A DNA stretch of 29,269 bases. It comes from a virus. A program made the position numbers and the translations under genes. The stretch's first letter is position 1. Each line of letters opens with the position of its first letter. The stretch is taken from positions 1 to 29,269 of the IMG/VR virus record IMGVR_UViG_3300020131_000008. The stretch is one strand, 5' to 3'. This document shows, one piece after another, positions 1 to 6,940 of the stretch. A model generated the notes under the pieces. That model saw nothing but the letters and a program-made list of their open reading frames with translations, did not search any database and was not told the DNA's origin.

Positions 1-28
1 TCAGCGGAATGACTTTATCTTCATGCAT
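1..28 (-). CDS. Start of an unidentified gene running off the left edge
   Basis: On the minus strand an ATG at 28 opens a frame that stays open to the window edge (M-H-E-D-K-V-I-P-L). A purine-rich GAGAGGAG lies about 10 bases upstream. The other ATG at 24 hits a stop after seven codons, so the 28 start is the only useful one. Nine codons cannot identify a family. Confidence 0.3.
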
Positions 29-365
29 GGCGTATTCGCTCCTCTCAACAGGAATTGATGACCTCGAAGACCATCAAGAATACGCCGCCTACCTCAGCCC
101 CTCATCCACAACTTTCGAGCATAACTCGACACAGAGATTTGGAAGGCAGAATTTGCACTGAATATTGCGTTATGCGGCATTTGGAGCACCAAGGTTGTCG
201 ATTAGCAATGAGAGAGAGGAACCTAAGGTGCAAAGTTCAAATACCGTGATTGGCTACGCTGGCAGAAGTGGGCGCCAGTTATTATTGCTTCCAGTTGATA
301 TCCCTTCTGCCGCTTCGCGATTCCAAGGGTGAGGCGAGGCATTAGGCGATACGGAGATGCCTAGC
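29..365. other. Intergenic stretch without a convincing gene
   Basis: This stretch separates the outward-reading frame on the left from the small-gene cluster. A 64-codon plus-strand frame begins with TTG at 55, but it has no ribosome binding site and no family-like features, so I do not call it. The stretch probably holds divergent promoters; I could not pick a convincing -35/-10 pair. Confidence 0.4.
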
Positions 366-953
366 ATGCTCGATGAAGATTCCAAAAAGCAGCTTCGGTC
401 ATACCGAATGGACGCTCTGACCGCAAAGCATCTACACCATGGCAGATTAAGCCGCAGGCGGAAGGCTTCACTAATTGTGGATTTCCTGGCTGTAGGTGTT
501 CCCGTTCTCTACTTCGCTTTTCGATTTACGGCTAAAGGTACTCGGGCTCAGGAAGTAACTGAGTTTATCTGGGAATTTCTCGCGGCCGCTCTGTCGGTCC
601 TGGCAATTCTCAAGTTGTCTTTCAGGTGGGAAGACTACATTGAGAAGCATTCAAAGCTGATGGCGGAAAATAACTGGTTGGCAGTCAAAGCAAGGAAACT
701 GCTTGATGCTGCAAACAGTGCGCAGCGCAAAGATTACGACCAATTTATTGAGCAAGCGCTCGAGTTGGAGGATGAAGATCGGCGTGCACTCGGAGATGTT
801 CCAGAACAGAAAAAGCAGCGGGCATACCGTGAGGCGTTGAAGGATTTTGATCCCGATGGGCCGGCACACTGCCCTGTTTGCGGTAGTTCCGCCTACTCGT
901 TCAAACCTGGCAGTTGTCAAGTATGTGGTAACACACCAGCGAAACGAGGTTAA
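366..953 (+). CDS. Two-helix membrane protein with C-terminal CxxC-x11-CxxC zinc ribbon (mobilome family)
   Basis: Counting from the upstream ATG at 357, two hydrophobic helices lie at about residues 38-56 and 69-88. A charged helical region (about 95-165) follows, then a zinc ribbon with C172, C175, C187 and C190, exactly 11 residues between the two CxxC pairs. This matches the family that databases name after this motif and find on mobile elements. The two-helix plus soluble-helix layout resembles SLATT-type proteins, which are predicted membrane effectors in bacterial conflict systems; that link is inference. I prefer the ATG at 366 because GGAG at 353-356 is correctly spaced for it and abuts the ATG at 357. 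It is the first of four closely spaced plus-strand genes, all lower in GC than the phage operon. The molecular function is unknown. Confidence 0.75.
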   Translation: MLDEDSKKQLRSYRMDALTAKHLHHGRLSRRRKASLIVDFLAVGVPVLYFAFRFTAKGTRAQEVTEFIWEFLAAALSVLAILKLSFRWEDYIEKHSKLMAENNWLAVKARKLLDAANSAQRKDYDQFIEQALELEDEDRRALGDVPEQKKQRAYREALKDFDPDGPAHCPVCGSSAYSFKPGSCQVCGNTPAKRG

Positions 954-958
954 TTAAT

Positions 959-1165
959 ATGCAATTAGTTGAGTTTCCTCTCAGTAACGAGGCACGCACC
1001 GTCATTAACGCAATCGATGCACTCGCCCCTAGTGTTCGAGCGGAAGTATTGGCTTTCCTCCAATTCAGGGCAGTCCGATTCGGTGGGTACAAGCAAGGCC
1101 CAGCTCCAATGCAAGTATCCCAAACGGGGACACAAGCCTGCCCAACTTGTGGCAGACCTATGTAG
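959..1165 (+). CDS. Small protein with C-terminal CPTCGRPM motif
   Basis: A 68-residue protein starts 5 bases after the previous stop, so the two are probably co-transcribed. The N-terminal half is predicted helical (about residues 8-40), a Gly/Gln-rich linker follows, and the protein ends in a single CxxC (CPTCGRPM), which is half a zinc knuckle. The missing second pair could come from dimerisation or from the neighbouring zinc-ribbon proteins; this is speculation. ACGAGG lies about 12 bases upstream of the ATG, a weak binding site. An overlapping frame at 969-1178 is less plausible because it lacks the Cys motif and the spacing. I do not recognise the family. Confidence 0.55.
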   Translation: MQLVEFPLSNEARTVINAIDALAPSVRAEVLAFLQFRAVRFGGYKQGPAPMQVSQTGTQACPTCGRPM

Positions 1166-1202
1166 CCATATCTCCTAGTACGTCCAGTATGGAGGTGAAA
1201 GT

Positions 1203-1514
1203 ATGACACCAGTAATTCGGTTTTCCGGTAATGCCGCAGGTAACCTTAAAGAAGCTATGAGGCTTGTAGGTGTCTTGAATCAGTATTTGCCAATGCTGAC
1301 ACAACTCATAAACAGCGGCTTAGATCATTGGTCAGCTTGGCAACGGGTGCTTCAAACCTTCAATGCTCAACATGGTCAAGACGCACAACTTCACCAAAAT
1401 GTGCCTCCTGCGGCGAGAACACCAGTCTATTGGTATGCGTGGGATCCATATAGTAGACGACTTAGAGTCGCGACTTATGGCCCAAACGGTATGCCGGTCT
1501 GGGCTTCTCAGTAA
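1203..1514 (+). CDS. Hypothetical small protein, 103 aa
   Basis: A strong binding site (GGAGGTGA at 1191-1198) precedes the ATG with good spacing. The N-terminal half contains a probable amphipathic or weakly hydrophobic helix (about residues 14-40), then a polar region, and the C-terminal third is rich in aromatics and arginine (VYWYAWDPYSRRLRVATYG), suggestive of a small beta-rich domain. No Cys motif, signal peptide or catalytic motif is visible. It lies between two small Cys-motif genes in the same orientation, so it probably belongs to the same unit. I do not recognise the family. Confidence 0.6.
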   Translation: MTPVIRFSGNAAGNLKEAMRLVGVLNQYLPMLTQLINSGLDHWSAWQRVLQTFNAQHGQDAQLHQNVPPAARTPVYWYAWDPYSRRLRVATYGPNGMPVWASQ

Positions 1515-1537
1515 ACAACAAATAGGAGGAAATCGTA

Positions 1538-1765
1538 ATGAGTAAACAAATTCGTTGCTCAAAATGTAAGAGCACTGAATTAATGCAGACAAACACGAAA
1601 AATTGTTTTCAGTGTAAACGATGCGGGACTGTCACTGATATCCGAGGCTGGGAAAAACATGTCGGTCCAATAGTTGGAGGATTTTTAGGTATTGTAACGG
1701 TAGGATTACTTCCAGACGAAGTTTATGACGAGGTATCTGATTTTTTTGATGATTTGTTGAGTTAA
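1538..1765 (+). CDS. Small zinc-ribbon protein with hydrophobic segment
   Basis: This 75-residue protein has C7 and C10, then C23, C26 and C29, a typical short zinc ribbon. A hydrophobic Gly-rich stretch (about residues 43-58) could insert in or contact a membrane, and an acidic tail (about 60-73) follows. AGGAGG about 8 bases upstream of the ATG is a near-perfect binding site. It is the last gene of the AT-rich cluster that starts with another membrane protein bearing a zinc ribbon. Its function is unknown; the shared membrane-plus-zinc-ribbon theme suggests it interacts with the first gene product. Confidence 0.65.
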   Translation: MSKQIRCSKCKSTELMQTNTKNCFQCKRCGTVTDIRGWEKHVGPIVGGFLGIVTVGLLPDEVYDEVSDFFDDLLS

Positions 1766-1848
1766 GTTCTGTGTCTAATATTTTGCTCCAGCCGACCGGC
1801 TGTCATATCGGCGGCTGAGTTGTTCGTCAAATGTTTCTAAGTGCCGTG

Positions 1849-2012
1849 GGGCGGAATGGCGTACTCGCGTATTCCGCCGCATGGGTAGGCATTTCATTCG
1901 GCGCAATACGCTGACGCTAAGCGTCCTACGCGGGCTGGGTTGAGGCACGAAACCCAGCTCTTTGACACGTGGATTCGCTGGGTTTTCGCTATCGCTACAA
2001 CCCAGCCTACGG
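1849..2012. repeat. REP/BIME-type palindromic repeat cluster, copy 1
   Basis: Three inverted-repeat units lie in tandem: a GGCGGAAT...ATTCCGCC palindrome around 1850-1880, a unit carrying GGCGCAATACGCTGACGC near 1900-1935, and an AACCCAGC/GCTGGGTT unit at 1934-2008. The first two recur at 4630-4724, and related palindromes occur near 5075 and 6941. The cluster fills the gap between the small-gene cluster (plus) and the convergent gene 2024-2968 (minus), a normal place for REP elements; it may act in mRNA stability or as a terminator. Confidence 0.75.
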
Positions 2013-2023
2013 TCCTGGATAGA

Positions 2024-2968
2024 TTAAGGATTCCGCCTGGTGGGAATTGGCGTTTTTTGTAAAATCGCTGACACATGCTTTCGCAATCCGTCTTCAAATC
2101 TACGTTTTCCTGCAATGGAGTTTTCGTAAAAAAGCGCTCGGAATCCAGAAATATCGAATGGCAGTTTTTCGAGATTTGAATCAGCTAGAAGAATAGTTGG
2201 CTTGTTGGTCGCATGAGCATAACCAATTTCGTAGTATACATTGGGATTTGCAGGGGTGATTTCGGCGATAACGAATTCGGAGTCAGCTATTTCGCGTACC
2301 ACATCGGCAATAATTAGTCCTGGACCATACGTTTCGTCCGCACGGTGTGCTTCTATCCCAAATTCTCGACATACGCCTTTAATAACCTCTTCGTAAATTT
2401 CATTAAATGGACTGCTAAATTGCATTACTACAAACGCTCTACCGGGTGTAGTCAAGACTGCAAAGTCTGATATTTTGATATCGTGGTTATCTATACAATG
2501 AATTCCGGTCTGGCTCGGAGGAAGCGAGAACGGCAGCGTTGTAGCAAGTACTTCAACTCCGTCAATTGAGAGTTCAACGTGACTGCCCCGAAATCTAACT
2601 TTTAAATCGTATCGTCTATTTGGTAGTAAATTGGATTTGCTTCCCGCGCTAGCATCTACTACCCACTGCCCATTCCAATGGCGAATAAAATATCCATGAT
2701 GTGGGCCGCCGACACCTGCGGATGCAAACCATCTCTGCGCAGGGTCGTAGTAGAAAATTATTTCACACGCATTTGTTTCTCCAATCTTGGAAAATTCAAT
2801 GGCGGCTGTTATTTCTCCTCCTGCGAAATACTGATTATTCATGATAAGGCCGACTTTATTGCCAATTTGTTGGCGGCCTTGATTGTCAATATATGGAGTA
2901 TCAGCTCCTTTAAATGTGATTTGTTGTTTTCGTACCTCAAAGTCACCTTCGATGACGATCCATTTCAT
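2024..2968 (-). CDS. LamG-like / TIR-NDT-like fusion protein, candidate defence effector
   Basis: From the chosen start the protein has 314 residues. Residues about 1-172 look like a beta-sandwich of the concanavalin/LamG type (ligand-binding folds with WNGQW and ELSIDG segments). Residues about 177-305 match the nucleoside deoxyribosyltransferase/TIR-like superfamily: a FVVMQF strand at 179-184, RADE at 209-212, an IAEIT strand at 234-238, and NPNVYYEIGYAHA at 241-253, with E247 in the expected catalytic Glu position. Proteins with this domain often act as NAD or nucleotide-degrading effectors in phage defence; that role is inferred here. A longer ATG start exists at 2995, but GAGAGG spaced 6 bases before the ATG at 2968 favours the shorter form. 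It stands alone on the minus strand between a REP cluster and a phage immunity leader. Confidence 0.7.
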   Translation of the reverse strand: MKWIVIEGDFEVRKQQITFKGADTPYIDNQGRQQIGNKVGLIMNNQYFAGGEITAAIEFSKIGETNACEIIFYYDPAQRWFASAGVGGPHHGYFIRHWNGQWVVDASAGSKSNLLPNRRYDLKVRFRGSHVELSIDGVEVLATTLPFSLPPSQTGIHCIDNHDIKISDFAVLTTPGRAFVVMQFSSPFNEIYEEVIKGVCREFGIEAHRADETYGPGLIIADVVREIADSEFVIAEITPANPNVYYEIGYAHATNKPTILLADSNLEKLPFDISGFRALFYENSIAGKRRFEDGLRKHVSAILQKTPIPTRRNP

Positions 2969-3128
2969 TCTTGCCCTCTCTGACCTTTTAAGCATAACAA
3001 GTGATTAAATCGATCTATACATCCTGCGTTTGGCGATATTCGGAAAGCCGCGCACTGATTATGCAATAGAGGGCTTCAGAATCGTCACTCTTTCGTGACA
3101 TATTGTCGATAAAGCGCCAGTAATAGCT

Positions 3129-3168
3129 TGTAAGCCTAGTCTGATTTTTATGTAAGCCAAAGCTTACA
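3129..3168. promoter_or_regulatory. Operator-like repeats TGTAAGC
   Basis: TGTAAGC at 3129-3135 and 3151-3157, and its inverse GCTTACA at 3162-3168. The last two form a perfect 7-bp palindrome with a 4-base spacer (CAAA). The half site at 3129 is 22 bases upstream, about two helical turns. The arrangement fits a dimeric phage repressor controlling the leader and antirepressor just downstream. No repressor gene is visible in the window. Confidence 0.5.
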
Positions 3169-3237
3169 AATGGGCGTGCGAAAAGCTGTTCTAGCGGTGT
3201 TTAAGCCATCAGGCGGGCAGCGGAATAAGCATTCACG

Positions 3238-3267
3238 TTGACGCCCTCCTAACCTTACGACTATCCT
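3238..3267 (+). promoter_or_regulatory. Sigma70-type promoter for the C4-like RNA and KilA-N gene
   Basis: TTGACG at 3238-3243 and TATCCT at 3262-3267, separated by 18 bases. The predicted transcription start falls near 3273-3276, where the C4-like RNA structure begins. It lies 70 bases downstream of the TGTAAGC palindrome. Confidence 0.55.
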
Positions 3268-3272
3268 TCTTA

Positions 3273-3360
3273 CGCCCCGACGAAAACCGGGGCCGGGCGT
3301 GACAACCCGTGGCATTCGAAAGGTGCGCAAGCGCCCCGATTCACCGTGAGCGCTTTTTTT
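3273..3360 (+). ncRNA. C4-type phage antisense RNA
   Basis: The leader resembles the C4 antisense RNA of phages P1/P7, which represses a co-transcribed antirepressor by pairing with its mRNA. The sequence contains the GACGAAAACCGGGG and GGCGTGACAACCCG elements typical of such leaders. The stretch 3293-3309 is nearly complementary to 3431-3445 downstream (GTGACAA against TTGTCAC), as the antisense model requires. It ends with an AAGCGC/GCGCTT stem (3329-3334 with 3350-3355) running into seven T (3354-3360), a possible attenuator. Promoter position and the KilA-N gene downstream agree with this. Confidence 0.65.
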
Positions 3361-3473
3361 GCGCCCATGGTCCAAGTCTATGGCGGATGGTGCGCGGGCA
3401 GCCTTCGGGCTGGCCGGTGTCCTTTCGAGCCGGTTTGTCACCCCGTGCATCGTCCGTCGCCCATTCCGCGTGA
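3309..3473 (+). CDS. Ash-like leader ORF overlapping the C4 RNA
   Basis: A GTG-started frame of 54 codons runs through the C4 RNA and beyond. Its translation contains FFCAHGPSLWRMVRGQPSGW, the pattern seen in Ash-type ORFs annotated upstream of phage antirepressors. Whether it is translated is unclear: the similarity may reflect conservation of the RNA rather than the protein. No good binding site precedes it. A second overlapping frame (3346-3606) occupies the position of icd in the P1 operon but is not called. Confidence 0.35.
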   Translation: MAFERCASAPIHRERFFCAHGPSLWRMVRGQPSGWPVSFRAGLSPRASSVAHSA

Positions 3474-3518
3474 CAACGGAACGCGACGGCTCCAAAACTC
3501 AATCGAAAGGAGCCTGCC

Positions 3519-4319
3519 ATGCACAGTCATACCCCTGGCGCGTCCACCGCGCTGGTCATTTCCGATATTTCCATCCGCCAAGATGCCGAAGGCCGGTACT
3601 GCCTAAATGATTTGCATCGAGCGGCTGGTGGAGAGCAACGACACCGGCCTAAATACTGGCTGAAAAACCAGCAAACGGTCGAACTTGTAAACGAAATTGA
3701 AAAAGGCGGAATTCCGCCTATTCAATTAAAACAACAACTTGGCACCTTCGTCTGCAAAGAACTGGTCTACGCCTACGCCATGTGGATCAGCCCCGCGTTC
3801 CACCTCAAGGTCATCCGCGCCTACGACGCGCTGATGACACAGCCGAAGCCGCTCGACCTCGACCAAACCGGGCCCTTCCAACGCATCAACGCCGCGGTGT
3901 TGGCGGGTCTTCAGAAAATGTCCAGGAGCCTCGCCAAGGCCTATCTGGTCGAATTGGGCATTACTCCCGGCTACGTCGCGGAGCTGGTCGCCGTGGCCGA
4001 CCGCGTTCCGGCTTCGCCGGCACTGCCGAGCCCGGCCCGCTATTCCAACGCCGCCCCGTTCGACCACCTGGCCCGCGAAGTGCCGGTCCGCGCCGATAAC
4101 GAGGACGAAAAATACTGGTACCTCAACAAGGCCACCTTCGAACAAATCTGCGGCGATTACGATCCCGGGGAAACCGCCCTGGCCCTCCGCGACCGCAAGC
4201 TGCTCCGCTACGACGACAAAAGCTTGACGGTTCGGCCGCCCCGTTCGCTGAGCGGCTTGCAGCTGAAGGTCTACGCCGTGAGCAAGCGCCTGGCGCAAGG
4301 AGGCCGCGATCATGGCTAA
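3519..4319 (+). CDS. KilA-N domain antirepressor-like protein
   Basis: Residues about 12-108 form a KilA-N DNA-binding domain: the (Y)CLNDLHRAAGG segment at 28-38, KYWLKNQQT at 45-53, and the helical end with ELVYAYAMWISPAFHLKVIRAY at 81-102. The remaining 160 residues are a variable C-terminal region of unknown fold. KilA-N proteins are often phage antirepressors. A good AAGGAG sits 7 bases before the ATG. The C4-type leader directly upstream is the arrangement of the P1 immI operon and supports an antirepressor role: without C4 RNA this protein would be made and antagonise the repressor. The next gene overlaps its end by 8 bases. Confidence 0.8.
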   Translation: MHSHTPGASTALVISDISIRQDAEGRYCLNDLHRAAGGEQRHRPKYWLKNQQTVELVNEIEKGGIPPIQLKQQLGTFVCKELVYAYAMWISPAFHLKVIRAYDALMTQPKPLDLDQTGPFQRINAAVLAGLQKMSRSLAKAYLVELGITPGYVAELVAVADRVPASPALPSPARYSNAAPFDHLAREVPVRADNEDEKYWYLNKATFEQICGDYDPGETALALRDRKLLRYDDKSLTVRPPRSLSGLQLKVYAVSKRLAQGGRDHG

Positions 4320-4623
4320 GAAAACGCCCGCGCATTCCCGCCAAGGCGCCTCCCGCAAGATTATCCCGTTCCCCGGAACGTCCGCCGAATACGACGCGGG
4401 GCGATCCGCCGAGCCGGTCGTTTGCGAGGAAAGCCGAGAGCTCCTGGAGAAGCTCAAGGAGTTGGTCGAAAACGGAGATATCGAAGGGCTCGTCGTTGTG
4501 GCCACCCTGCGGAACGGGTTCGAGCTGACGAAAATGTCGGGCTCGGCGCATACGGAACCCTTTGCCTATATCGCATCGGTCTCGCGAGTGCTCCACCTCC
4601 TGAATGAAGAGGCTCTTCGATGA
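4312..4623 (+). CDS. Small phage-associated hypothetical protein, 103 aa
   Basis: It overlaps the end of the KilA-N gene by 8 bases and is probably translationally coupled to it (AAGGAGG about 8 bases before the ATG). The N-terminus is basic and polar, followed by a helix (residues about 40-56) and a beta-rich segment, GLVVVATLRNGFELTKMSGS (about 59-78), ending in a helix. Short proteins with this VVATLR.G arrangement are common in phage immunity and early regions but have no known function. The coding sequence ends just before REP copy 2. Confidence 0.6.
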   Translation: MAKKTPAHSRQGASRKIIPFPGTSAEYDAGRSAEPVVCEESRELLEKLKELVENGDIEGLVVVATLRNGFELTKMSGSAHTEPFAYIASVSRVLHLLNEEALR

Positions 4624-4629
4624 GCAGGG

Positions 4630-4724
4630 CCGCGGGGCGGAATACGCGAGTACGCTATTCCGCCCCGCGGGGATGTTCCATTCGGCGCAATACGCTGACG
4701 CTAATGCGCCCTACGCGGGCTGGA
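4630..4724. repeat. REP/BIME palindromic repeat, copy 2
   Basis: A perfect palindrome at 4630-4670 has 15-base arms (CCGCGGGGCGGAATA) and an 11-base loop. It is followed by a unit with GGCGCAATACGCTGACGC and TACGCGGGCTGG (4684-4722) that matches copy 1 almost base for base. Its right edge coincides with the broken 5' end of the restriction-endonuclease fragment. Confidence 0.8.
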
Positions 4725-5028
4725 GGACAGCGAATTGGTCATGGCGTACGCCAAGAACGACCACCTGGGGTTTCAGGTGTATTACCTCTGGAATGGCAGC
4801 AAGCGGCGGTTCATTCCCGATTTCTTGATTCGGCTGACGAACGGTACGACCCTGGTGCTGGAGATCAAAGGTGAGGATTCGGAGCAGAACCGGGCCAAGC
4901 GATCGGCACTCGATGCCTGGGTTCGAGCGGTCAATGCCAAAGGTGGTTTTGGTGTGTGGGCGTGGGATGTCGCATTCGAGCCGGCGAAGATTCACGATAT
5001 TCTGCAGAAACATGCCGTAAGCGCATAA
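4720..5028 (+). pseudogene. C-terminal remnant of a helicase-type restriction endonuclease
   Basis: The frame from 4720 encodes about 102 residues: KNDHLGFQVYY, then RRFIPDFLIRL, LEIKGEDSEQN and GGFGVWAWDV. This is the PD-(D/E)xK-like C-terminal domain of large restriction endonucleases related to type III Res subunits; D in PDFL and E-x-K in LEIKG are the likely catalytic residues. Full proteins of this type are many hundreds of residues, and the helicase part is absent. The frame starts inside the REP unit, so the break coincides with the repeat. An ATG at 4741 and a TTG at 4735 exist but have no binding site. A functional stand-alone nuclease cannot be excluded. Confidence 0.65.
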
Positions 5029-5071
5029 GGAAGCATCTCACGAAAAAGAGAGTTGCGATCGCATTCCACCG

Positions 5072-5131
5072 CATGGAGCGGCCCGGAATGGCGCAATACG
5101 CGGGTACGCTATTGCGCTCTACGCGGGCTTG
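5072..5131. repeat. REP palindromic repeat, copy 3
   Basis: GGAATGGCGCAATACGCG, then GTACGCTATTGCGC and TACGCGGGCTT. It shares the GCGCAATA...TATTGCGC palindrome with copies 1, 2 and 4. It lies between the endonuclease remnant and the terminator of the CAP gene. Confidence 0.75.
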
Positions 5132-5140
5132 GGCTTAGTC

Positions 5141-5160
5141 AAAAAAACACTTCATGTGTA
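5141..5160 (-). terminator. Likely terminator of the CAP-domain gene
   Basis: On the minus strand a short ACAC/GTGT stem with a 5-base loop is followed by seven T, 14 bases after the stop codon. A second imperfect hairpin (CCTGT/ACAGG) lies at 5160-5190, overlapping the stop. The stem is short, so the strength is uncertain. Confidence 0.45.
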
Positions 5161-5173
5161 CCCCCTGTGAATG

Positions 5174-6688
5174 TTATAACAGGTGGGGGCAGTCGGTGAT
5201 ATGGCTGCATGCCCCGCCTCGGGTCGGGCATATAAACTCTCCGTGCGGACAGGTTGGGGTTGGTGGCGAATAGGGACAGGACATAGGCCCCAGCGTGGCA
5301 AAGAAACCCGCACCGCAACTCATCCCGCCGCTGTTTTTCGCGCATACCGCCAGCACAGCATCTCCTTCGCCCCAATACTCGGCATTGATGAGACCAATGT
5401 CGGAGACGACTCGAAACACCTCTGTTATAAAACCGCTACCGGCGGCGATAACAAACTCATCGGCGACGGGCAATGGGGCATTGCATACAATGCTCATATA
5501 GCTGCAGGTCGCGGTGCTACCCTCTGGGATATGACAGCCTATTGGAGCTGGTGGCGGGGAGGGTTGCTGTGTTAAGCCACCCGCTGTCGAGCCGAGCTGT
5601 TTTACATCCAAATGCACCGTGACATCGCCTTCATCGCTATTTTGATTTATCCGAATGTCATGTTTTCCAGATACCTGAATAGAAGCAGTGCTAGTGCCGA
5701 CGTGTTCCCATACGGGGTCATCGAAGAAAAAGAATGGACCATCGCGCTCCTTAACTGTACATGTAACAGAAACCGGCAGAACTCCGTCCTGAGTTAGCTT
5801 GTGATTAATGTCTCTATCTTTACCGGTATTGATCTCCACCATGGTAAAGAATTCTGTTTCCTGCTGGTTACCAAGCCGACAGGTAAGTTTCCAATCGCAT
5901 ATGCCAGCTTCCGGGCAGTCATTGACGTGCATTTTTGTAAAGGTAACTTCAACTCTCGTTTGCCCGTCAGGCGGGGGTGGAGGTGGAGGCTGCACTATGT
6001 AGGGACACGCGCCGAAATTCACGACGTAGGCCCCCTTTTCACTCTGCGCGTTCTGCGCCGGATCCTTATTCGCCACGTCCCCACGGACGCCGACGCCAAT
6101 CTCCTTGATCGCCGGATTTAGAATTGCCTCCCTGTGACCGGCCGTGCTTATATTCATCCACCAGTGGACGGCAAAGAATGGCGTCGAGCAGGCGCCAGGC
6201 GGACATTCGGTCACGTTGGTGCCCGCGCCATCTTTGGCGATCTCACTCACGAAGGTAGCGCCTTCCGGGCAGTATCCCGCGCGGTTTATGCGTGCCGCAA
6301 TCGCTTCGTTGCGTCCCAGTGGAATTGGAGGATTGGTCCCCGGTACGACGTCAACCTGCGGGTCGATGTGCGGATCGCTCTCACCCCACCATTTCAGGGT
6401 CACAGCCCGTTGCACGTGTCCATCGGCGGCGCTCGCCAATTTTGCGTTCGCGGACAACGCCGCCAGCCCGCGGCTGGTGCGTTCGGCATTAATAAGGCAA
6501 AGGATGGCATTACGTATTCGGTGACCTTGAGTTGCAAGGTCGATGGTGGACGGAGGGGTATTCACATCGGCGCCACATGTATCCTTACCTGCCAGTGGTT
6601 GCGCTCTGGCGGGAGTTACTACGGCACTCATAACGGTTGCGCAAAGGAGGATGAGCGCCATCGTGCCAGTCGGAGACAGTATTTTCAT
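5174..6688 (-). CDS. Secreted CAP (SCP/PR-1-like) domain protein
   Basis: From the chosen ATG (6688) the protein has 504 residues. Residues 1-29 are a signal peptide ending in ARA. Residues about 55-228 form a CAP domain: LINAERTSRGLAALS (65-79), H91 and H185 as the candidate cavity histidines, and GHREAILNPAIKEIGVGV (184-201). A run of eight prolines (about 233-240) links to a beta-rich region and a Cys-rich tail (several C-x(3-7)-C spacings) that probably forms disulfides outside the cytoplasm. GGAAGGGAAAA just upstream supports the 6688 start; the longer frame to 6868 overlaps the promoter. CAP proteins bind lipids or act in interbacterial or host contact; no precise role can be assigned. 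It is opposite to the phage operon and between REP copies, so it is probably cargo rather than a virion gene. Confidence 0.75.
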   Translation of the reverse strand: MKILSPTGTMALILLCATVMSAVVTPARAQPLAGKDTCGADVNTPPSTIDLATQGHRIRNAILCLINAERTSRGLAALSANAKLASAADGHVQRAVTLKWWGESDPHIDPQVDVVPGTNPPIPLGRNEAIAARINRAGYCPEGATFVSEIAKDGAGTNVTECPPGACSTPFFAVHWWMNISTAGHREAILNPAIKEIGVGVRGDVANKDPAQNAQSEKGAYVVNFGACPYIVQPPPPPPPDGQTRVEVTFTKMHVNDCPEAGICDWKLTCRLGNQQETEFFTMVEINTGKDRDINHKLTQDGVLPVSVTCTVKERDGPFFFFDDPVWEHVGTSTASIQVSGKHDIRINQNSDEGDVTVHLDVKQLGSTAGGLTQQPSPPPAPIGCHIPEGSTATCSYMSIVCNAPLPVADEFVIAAGSGFITEVFRVVSDIGLINAEYWGEGDAVLAVCAKNSGGMSCGAGFFATLGPMSCPYSPPTPTCPHGEFICPTRGGACSHITDCPHLL

Positions 6689-6839
6689 GGTTTTCCCTTC
6701 CTTGGGAGTGCGGAAGCCCGCGAGACTTAGAACAGCTATCGCCCCCAGACATACGATGTCGGCTGGCCGGAGTATCGCCACGGTGCCCTTTCGGTAGAGG
6801 CGAATAGAAACTTGAAACGTCCTGTTTTCCTTAAAGGCG

Positions 6840-6868
6840 ACGATATCGCTGGGCTGGTGAGTTGTCAA
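6840..6868 (-). promoter_or_regulatory. Sigma70-type promoter of the CAP-domain gene
   Basis: On the minus strand a consensus TTGACA (6868-6863) is followed after 17 bases by TATCGT (6845-6840). Transcription would start near 6833, giving a 5' leader of about 145 bases before the ATG at 6688. This makes the longer upstream reading frame unlikely to be used. Confidence 0.55.
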
Positions 6869-6940
6869 ACACGCGAATCTTTGGTCCCGGACAGGTTGAG
6901 TGCCGTAAGGTGGAATAAAGTATTCTCGGATCCCCCCGTA

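Noticed and set aside
55-249. 64-codon plus-strand frame near the left edge
   Set aside because: It starts with TTG, has no ribosome binding site, and its translation shows no family-like or structured pattern.
4604-4828. 74-codon frame through REP copy 2
   Set aside because: It is a translation of the palindromic repeat and then of an out-of-frame part of the endonuclease remnant.
6689-6868. N-terminal extension of the CAP-domain protein
   Set aside because: The extra 60 codons overlap a consensus promoter, lack a binding site, and would bury the signal peptide; the ATG at 6688 has a proper binding site.
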